Shown here one piece after another: positions 28,548-32,288 of a stretch of DNA of 32,288 nucleotides. The stretch lies in contig JAJRUW010000066.1 in NCBI GenBank assembly GCA_024277615.1, positions 1 to 32,288 on the forward strand, in the 5' to 3' direction. The notes beneath the pieces were generated by a model, which was not told the DNA's origin, made no database searches, and saw nothing but the letters and a program-made list of their open reading frames with translations. Position numbers and translations under genes: made by a program. Source of the DNA: Fidelibacterota bacterium. Lineage in GTDB: Bacteria; Fidelibacterota; Marinisomatia; SCGC-AAA003-L08; JACNLC01. Positions within the stretch are counted from its first letter, which is position 1. Each line of letters starts with the position of its first letter.

Positions 28548-29248
28548 TTGACGGCCCAATCATTTTTTTGCAGATAATAATCACAGATATCTCTGAACCT
28601 GCATGCCTCACACAGCGGTTGACGGGCTTTGCAGAAATGCCTGCCCAGTTCAATCAGATTCAGATGCAGCAGGGCATCCCGATTTAAAGGAATAAAGGGA
28701 TCAACGGTCATAAATGTCTGTTCGGGACTCAGCTTTCGGGATGTGACACCCAACCGGCTCAATACGCGATGAACATGAACATCTACGGGAAATACCGCAC
28801 GTCCCAGCGAGAAACAGGCTAATATTGCCACAGTTTTAACACCGACTCCAGGAATTTTAGTGAGTTCGGCAAATAACTTTGGAGTCTCCCAGTTGGCAAC
28901 GGGGTCAAGGGTGTAACTGCCGAAATTAGCATGAGCCCATTGTAAAACCGCACGAATCGTCCTGGCCTTGCGCCTGGCAAGTCCACCGCTGCGGAGGGTT
29001 TCCTCCAGCTCAGGGAGTGGGGCTTTCCCCAACTCATCCCAATCCGCATAGCGGGCTTTCATGGCAGCATAACTCCGGTCGCGGTTGTCGTCATTGGTTG
29101 CCTGGGACAACACTGTTCTGATGAGACAATCCAAGGGAGCCTCTTTGAGGTGGCCGTATTCCGTGCCTTCGATTTTGAAGGCCGTAATGAGATAAGTGAT
29201 TTTATCCTGTCGAACCATAACCTTTTGGTTTTGGGTTCGATAGGTCAT
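28544..29248 (-). CDS. Endonuclease III-family DNA glycosylase (HhH-GPD, 4Fe-4S)
   Basis: 234 residues. Removes damaged bases and nicks abasic sites in DNA repair. The helix-hairpin-helix reads KIPGVGVKT (131-139) with the catalytic Lys138, and Asp156 lies in FPVDVHVHRV. The 4Fe-4S cluster loop is C-x6-C-x2-C-x5-C (Cys206, 213, 216, 222). It is nearer Nth than MutY, which has no such Lys and has a C-terminal domain. The start is unsure: ATG 29248 lacks a ribosome site, and ATG 29218 has AAAGG only two bases away. It is the first gene of a three-gene overlapping set; 73 bp separate it from trxB. Confidence 0.88.
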   Translation of the reverse strand: MTYRTQNQKVMVRQDKITYLITAFKIEGTEYGHLKEAPLDCLIRTVLSQATNDDNRDRSYAAMKARYADWDELGKAPLPELEETLRSGGLARRKARTIRAVLQWAHANFGSYTLDPVANWETPKLFAELTKIPGVGVKTVAILACFSLGRAVFPVDVHVHRVLSRLGVTSRKLSPEQTFMTVDPFIPLNRDALLHLNLIELGRHFCKARQPLCEACRFRDICDYYLQKNDWAVK

Positions 29249-29321
29249 TTGAGGTTTTCAAGGCAGGAGTTTCACCCTGCGAGACTCTCTGCCGGTATTA
29301 GAGCGAGGTTACTGTGTGAAG

Positions 29322-30254
29322 CTAGTTTTCCTGAGATTCAAGATATTTTTCTACTTCGATGGCGGCGGCACAACCCGACCCGGCCGCCGTTACGGCCTGG
29401 CGATATTTTATGTCCTGAATATCTCCGGCTGCGAAAACTCCCTCAACTGAAGTTCGAGTGGAATCGGCTTCCGTAACAATATAGCCGACCGCATCCGTTT
29501 TAAGCTGATCTTTGAACAGATCGGAGTTGGGTTTATGACCGATTGCCAGAAATACGCCATCCGTTTTGACCTCGCGGGTTTCGTTGGTAACCGTATCCCG
29601 CATGATGACGCCTGTCAGTCCCCCGTCTGCGGGGTCCCCAATAAATTCGGTGATCACCGAATTCCAGGCAAAGTCAATTTTCGGATGATTGAGTGCACGG
29701 GACCGCATGATCTTGGAACCGCGCAGTTCATCTCTGCGATGTACAATGGTAACTCTGGAAGCAAACTTCGTCAGGTAAATAGCTTCCTCAAGGTCCGAAT
29801 CACCGCCACCGACAACCAGAATTTCTTTATCTTTGTAGAAAAATCCATCACATGTTGCACAGGCTGAAACTCCAAATCCCATTAATTTCGACTCCGATTC
29901 CAAACCAAGGAGTCTGGCCGTTGCACCGGTGGAAATGATGAGCGTTTCCGCCTGGTATTCCTTACCGCCGGCTTCGATTGTAAACGGCCGACGGGACAGA
30001 TCGACTCGATCGACGTTTGCAAAATGAGTTTCAGCACCAAATCGCTGGGCCTGTTTGCGCATGTTATCCATGAGCTCAGGTCCCATGATACCTTCGGGAA
30101 ATCCGGGAAAATTTTCCACCTCAGTGGTAATTGTCAATTGTCCTCCCGGTTGCAGTCCCTCAAAAACCAATGGTTCCAGATTCGCCCGCGCTGTGTAAAT
30201 AGCAGCTGTTAAGCCCGCGGGCCCGGAACCAATAATAATGACTTTTCGAACCAT
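29322..30254 (-). CDS. trxB: Thioredoxin reductase
   Basis: FAD enzyme that reduces thioredoxin with NADPH. 310 residues, the low-molecular-weight bacterial type. FAD motif [14 protein letters not shown] (9-22), redox pair CATC (Cys132, Cys135) and NAD(P)-binding GGGDSD (149-154; GGGDSA is more common), C-terminal FAD motif VFAAGDIQD. It lies 12 bp after trxA on the same strand, so substrate and enzyme are likely made together. Confidence 0.96.
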   Translation of the reverse strand: MVRKVIIIGSGPAGLTAAIYTARANLEPLVFEGLQPGGQLTITTEVENFPGFPEGIMGPELMDNMRKQAQRFGAETHFANVDRVDLSRRPFTIEAGGKEYQAETLIISTGATARLLGLESESKLMGFGVSACATCDGFFYKDKEILVVGGGDSDLEEAIYLTKFASRVTIVHRRDELRGSKIMRSRALNHPKIDFAWNSVITEFIGDPADGGLTGVIMRDTVTNETREVKTDGVFLAIGHKPNSDLFKDQLKTDAVGYIVTEADSTRTSVEGVFAAGDIQDIKYRQAVTAAGSGCAAAIEVEKYLESQEN

Positions 30255-30266
30255 ATTTATTCCAAC

Positions 30267-30596
30267 CTATCCAATTAATTCATCTAATACAGCGGTAATT
30301 TGTCCTTTGGGAACTGCCCCCACTATTTGTTTATGGACATTACCTTTAGAAAATATCAAGAGGGTTGGAATACTTCTGATACCGTATTTTGCTGCTACAC
30401 CGGGAGTGTGATCGACATTTACTTTGCCGACCTTGGCTTTGCCGTTATAATCTCCTGCAATTTCTTCAACAACGGGTGCAATTACCCGACAGGGACCGCA
30501 CCACTCTGCCCAGAAATCCAAAAGGACAGGTACGTCTGACTGTAAGACTTCACTTTCAAAATTATCATCCGTTATTTGCAGGGTCAGTTCTCCCAT
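30267..30596 (-). CDS. trxA: Thioredoxin
   Basis: 109 residues, a single thioredoxin fold with the active site WAEWCGPC (Cys33, Cys36), cis-proline region SIPTLLIF and the C-terminal GAVPKGQI. Small cytoplasmic disulfide reductant. The start follows an AGGAG site. First gene of trxA-trxB; its promoter should lie in the region shared with the B12 riboswitch on the other strand. Confidence 0.97.
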   Translation of the reverse strand: MGELTLQITDDNFESEVLQSDVPVLLDFWAEWCGPCRVIAPVVEEIAGDYNGKAKVGKVNVDHTPGVAAKYGIRSIPTLLIFSKGNVHKQIVGAVPKGQITAVLDELIG

Positions 30597-30716
30597 TTTT
30601 ACTCCTGTATTAAGTTCAATTAAGTGTTTTCAGCATCAAACATAGGCATTAAATATATTTCACCCCCATCATTTCGTTTGATATCTTTTTTAGCTCTTTA
30701 GATAATTATTTATCCC

Positions 30717-30748
30717 ACGGGTTACAAATAGTTTCCCCGATAACCCGT
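30717..30748. promoter_or_regulatory. 8-bp inverted repeat between trxA and the riboswitch
   Basis: ACGGGTTA (30717-30724) and TAACCCGT (30741-30748) are perfect complements with a 16-base loop. It lies upstream of the B12 aptamer and may be an operator or an outer stem of the leader. No T run follows. Confidence 0.45.
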
Positions 30749-30759
30749 TCAGCTCTAAT

Positions 30760-30862
30760 TTTGAAGGCGTTTTTTCATGAATATATTGAAGGAAGCCGGT
30801 GCAACTCCGGAGCTGTCCCGCAACTGTGATTCCGTTTTCGGATAAGCCAGATACTTCATTTC
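30760..30862 (+). ncRNA. Cobalamin (B12) riboswitch
   Basis: The core reads GGAAGCCGGTGCAACTCCGG, then AGCTGTCCCGCAACTGTGA and a final AAGCCAGATAC, the conserved order of the adenosylcobalamin-type aptamer (CCGG stem, CCCGC-ACTGT, B12 box). TGAAG/CTTCA (30787-30791 and 30854-30858) closes the main part. The exact 5' limit is approximate. It lies on the plus strand directly before a TonB-dependent receptor, the usual target. Confidence 0.9.
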
Positions 30863-30871
30863 TAATGATTA

Positions 30872-30889
30872 ACCTTCGTGGACTGAGGT
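30872..30889 (+). promoter_or_regulatory. Hairpin covering the ribosome site of the TonB receptor
   Basis: ACCT (30872-30875) can pair with AGGT (30886-30889), hiding the GAGG ribosome site seven bases before the ATG at 30896. Translation control fits this better than transcription stop, since no terminator is seen between the aptamer and the gene. The stem is only four pairs. Confidence 0.5.
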
Positions 30890-30895
30890 ATAGAT

Positions 30896-32288
30896 ATGCT
30901 TGAATTCAGCTGCCTCATCCGATACCGTTGGATGGGGCTTCTTTTTTACATAGGATCGCTTTTGCTGTCCGTCACAACCGCCGGCACGCTGCGGGAGCGG
31001 GCAGAAGGGATTGTCCGGGATGCCAGATCCGGATCAGCTCTGCCATCCGTCAGATTTGAGATCGGTGGTGCCGTGATGACCCGGTCGGACAGCCTGGGTT
31101 ACTTTTCCCTGATAATTCCTGACAGCAGTATTGTTGTGACCTGCATTAAGCCTAACTACTGGATCACAGATTATCGCCTTTCCACCTCCCGGTTCAACGA
31201 CTTGCGTTTACCGCCTGTGGCTTATGATATGGATGGCATATTCGTACAGGGAAGCCGCAAATCCGATAACACACTGCAACTGCCCCTCGCTCCGGTTCGT
31301 CTTGACTCAGGGCAAATCCCCGCCTATTCTTCATCGGCACAGGTCGTGAATCTGCTGCCGGGGATTTCCCTTAAAACCTACGGCGGCCCGGCCGGCGTGA
31401 GCAATCTTTCGATTTACGGCGGACAGGGTGACCGCATCGCTGTGCTTATAGATGGAGTAAAACTGAACAGTGAGCAAAACGGCTCAGCCGACCTCTCACA
31501 AATACCCGCCGAATTGCTGGATACGGTGGAACTCTACCCCTATGGCGCTTCAAACCGCTACGGCTCCTCCGCCATGACGGGTGTGGTCAATTTCAATATC
31601 AAAAACGAAGAACTGAAATTCCGCCAGTATCTCGGTTCCTTCGGCCGCCGGGGAACAGCTTTATTTGCCGGGGATGCCCGGGAGAAACTGTCCGCCGGGA
31701 TTGCCGTGGGACGGAATCGATATGACGGTACTTATTCCTGGCACGAAGACGGCTCCTATTATCCCACTTCAAAGGGCCGGGACTTCGACGGCTTTCACAA
31801 CACGCGTACACAGGATTTCGGGTACGCCAGCCTGAAAGGACGCAGTCTGCATAATCTAATCTACCGTTTTTCCGGACTCATTGTCGCCTCAAAACGCTCG
31901 CTTTCAGGGCAGATCTATACTCTGCCTTACCGCGCTGCTCTGGATGATCAACTTCAATTGTACACTTTAGAAGCGGGTTTGCCCGACTGGAGATTTTCCA
32001 CTCATTACAAAGTGAGCGGCCTGCGTTACCGCAAAGCGGCCGGTACCGGACCGGCCATCGATACCGAATCCCACCTGTTCACCCGGCTGCATCAGGTTAC
32101 TCTGTACCGCCACCGGAGTCGCTGGAGCGCAGAAGTTGAATCTGTGCGGGACATAAGCCGCAATCTGTCATTTGGTAACGTCTCACGTATCGACACCTCC
32201 AGAACTACACTGGCTGTCACCAACGAAAGCAGCTTTACACCGGGTAATTTTAAGATAACACTGTCCGGAAGGGCCGAACTGGAGTACC
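30896..32288 (+). CDS. TonB-dependent receptor, probably for cobalamin (BtuB-like), 3' end outside window
   Basis: 464 codons are open to the right edge. A signal/hydrophobic N-terminus (about residues 14-30, GLLFYIGSLLLSVTTAG) is followed by a carboxypeptidase-regulatory-like domain (about 36-95: IVRDARSGSALPSVRFEIGG … SLGYFSL). The plug domain comes next (about 120-215), with VVNLLPGISLKTYGG, LSIYGGQGDRIAVLIDGVKL, IPAELLDTVELY and YGSSAMTGVVNF, and then barrel strands. Control by the B12 riboswitch suggests cobalamin or a related corrinoid as ligand. The start has GAGG at seven bases. The C-terminal barrel end is not visible. Confidence 0.92.
   Translation, partial: MLEFSCLIRYRWMGLLFYIGSLLLSVTTAGTLRERAEGIVRDARSGSALPSVRFEIGGAVMTRSDSLGYFSLIIPDSSIVVTCIKPNYWITDYRLSTSRFNDLRLPPVAYDMDGIFVQGSRKSDNTLQLPLAPVRLDSGQIPAYSSSAQVVNLLPGISLKTYGGPAGVSNLSIYGGQGDRIAVLIDGVKLNSEQNGSADLSQIPAELLDTVELYPYGASNRYGSSAMTGVVNFNIKNEELKFRQYLGSFGRRGTALFAGDAREKLSAGIAVGRNRYDGTYSWHEDGSYYPTSKGRDFDGFHNTRTQDFGYASLKGRSLHNLIYRFSGLIVASKRSLSGQIYTLPYRAALDDQLQLYTLEAGLPDWRFSTHYKVSGLRYRKAAGTGPAIDTESHLFTRLHQVTLYRHRSRWSAEVESVRDISRNLSFGNVSRIDTSRTTLAVTNESSFTPGNFKITLSGRAELEY

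Overview
The window looks like a chromosomal piece of an uncultured Gram-negative (diderm) bacterium. Genes for Kdo and lipopolysaccharide export (kdsC, lptC, lptB), several outer-membrane barrel proteins and a TonB-dependent receptor show an outer membrane. The secreted protein with short Asp/Cys-rich repeats (DDCG.C ... DC.G.C), the DUF5916 barrel protein and the gene mix are typical of Candidatus Marinimicrobia (Fidelibacterota) and related FCB-group lineages. That placement is inference; no rRNA gene is present.

Layout. 1-1380: 5' part of a secreted Cys-rich repeat protein that runs off the left edge. 1664-9317 (minus strand): a tightly packed or overlapping chain pyrG-kdsC-lptC-lptB-rpoN-hslV-hslU-argF, combining CTP synthesis, LPS assembly, sigma-54, the HslVU protease and arginine synthesis. 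9660-10820: iscS-type cysteine desulfurase. 10934-13414: a DUF5916 gene broken by one stop codon. 13637-17550: etfB-etfA plus a membrane Fe-S oxidoreductase of the ETF:menaquinone oxidoreductase (EMO) type. 17598-18509: an M23 peptidase. 18510-21674: an accessory-looking stretch with a small hicBA toxin-antitoxin pair, a repeat and hairpin island, and a DUF4143 ATPase with no usable start codon. 21675-26872: a TetR-controlled operon (tetR, LolA-like protein, outer-membrane barrel, MMPL/RND exporter) whose exporter gene carries two stops and a frameshift. 27033-29248: endonuclease III, a class I amidotransferase and a lone ABC ATPase with a basic tail. 29322-30596: trxA-trxB. 30760-32288: a cobalamin riboswitch followed by a BtuB-like TonB receptor that runs off the right edge.

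How the parts fit. EtfAB and the EMO-like protein should pass electrons from flavin dehydrogenases to menaquinone. TrxA/TrxB give thiol reduction. LptB/LptC and KdsC serve LPS, but lptA is not between them as it often is. The B12 riboswitch controls uptake of its own ligand.

Most notable pattern: the four firmly placed premature stops (one in rpoN, one in the DUF5916 gene, two in the MMPL gene) all sit where the protein family suggests glutamate. Each is explained by a single G-to-T change on the coding strand (GAA/GAG to TAA/TAG). A fifth possible case lies at the start of the DUF4143 ATPase. Real mutation bias, oxidative sequencing artefact and suppression cannot be told apart from the sequence alone.
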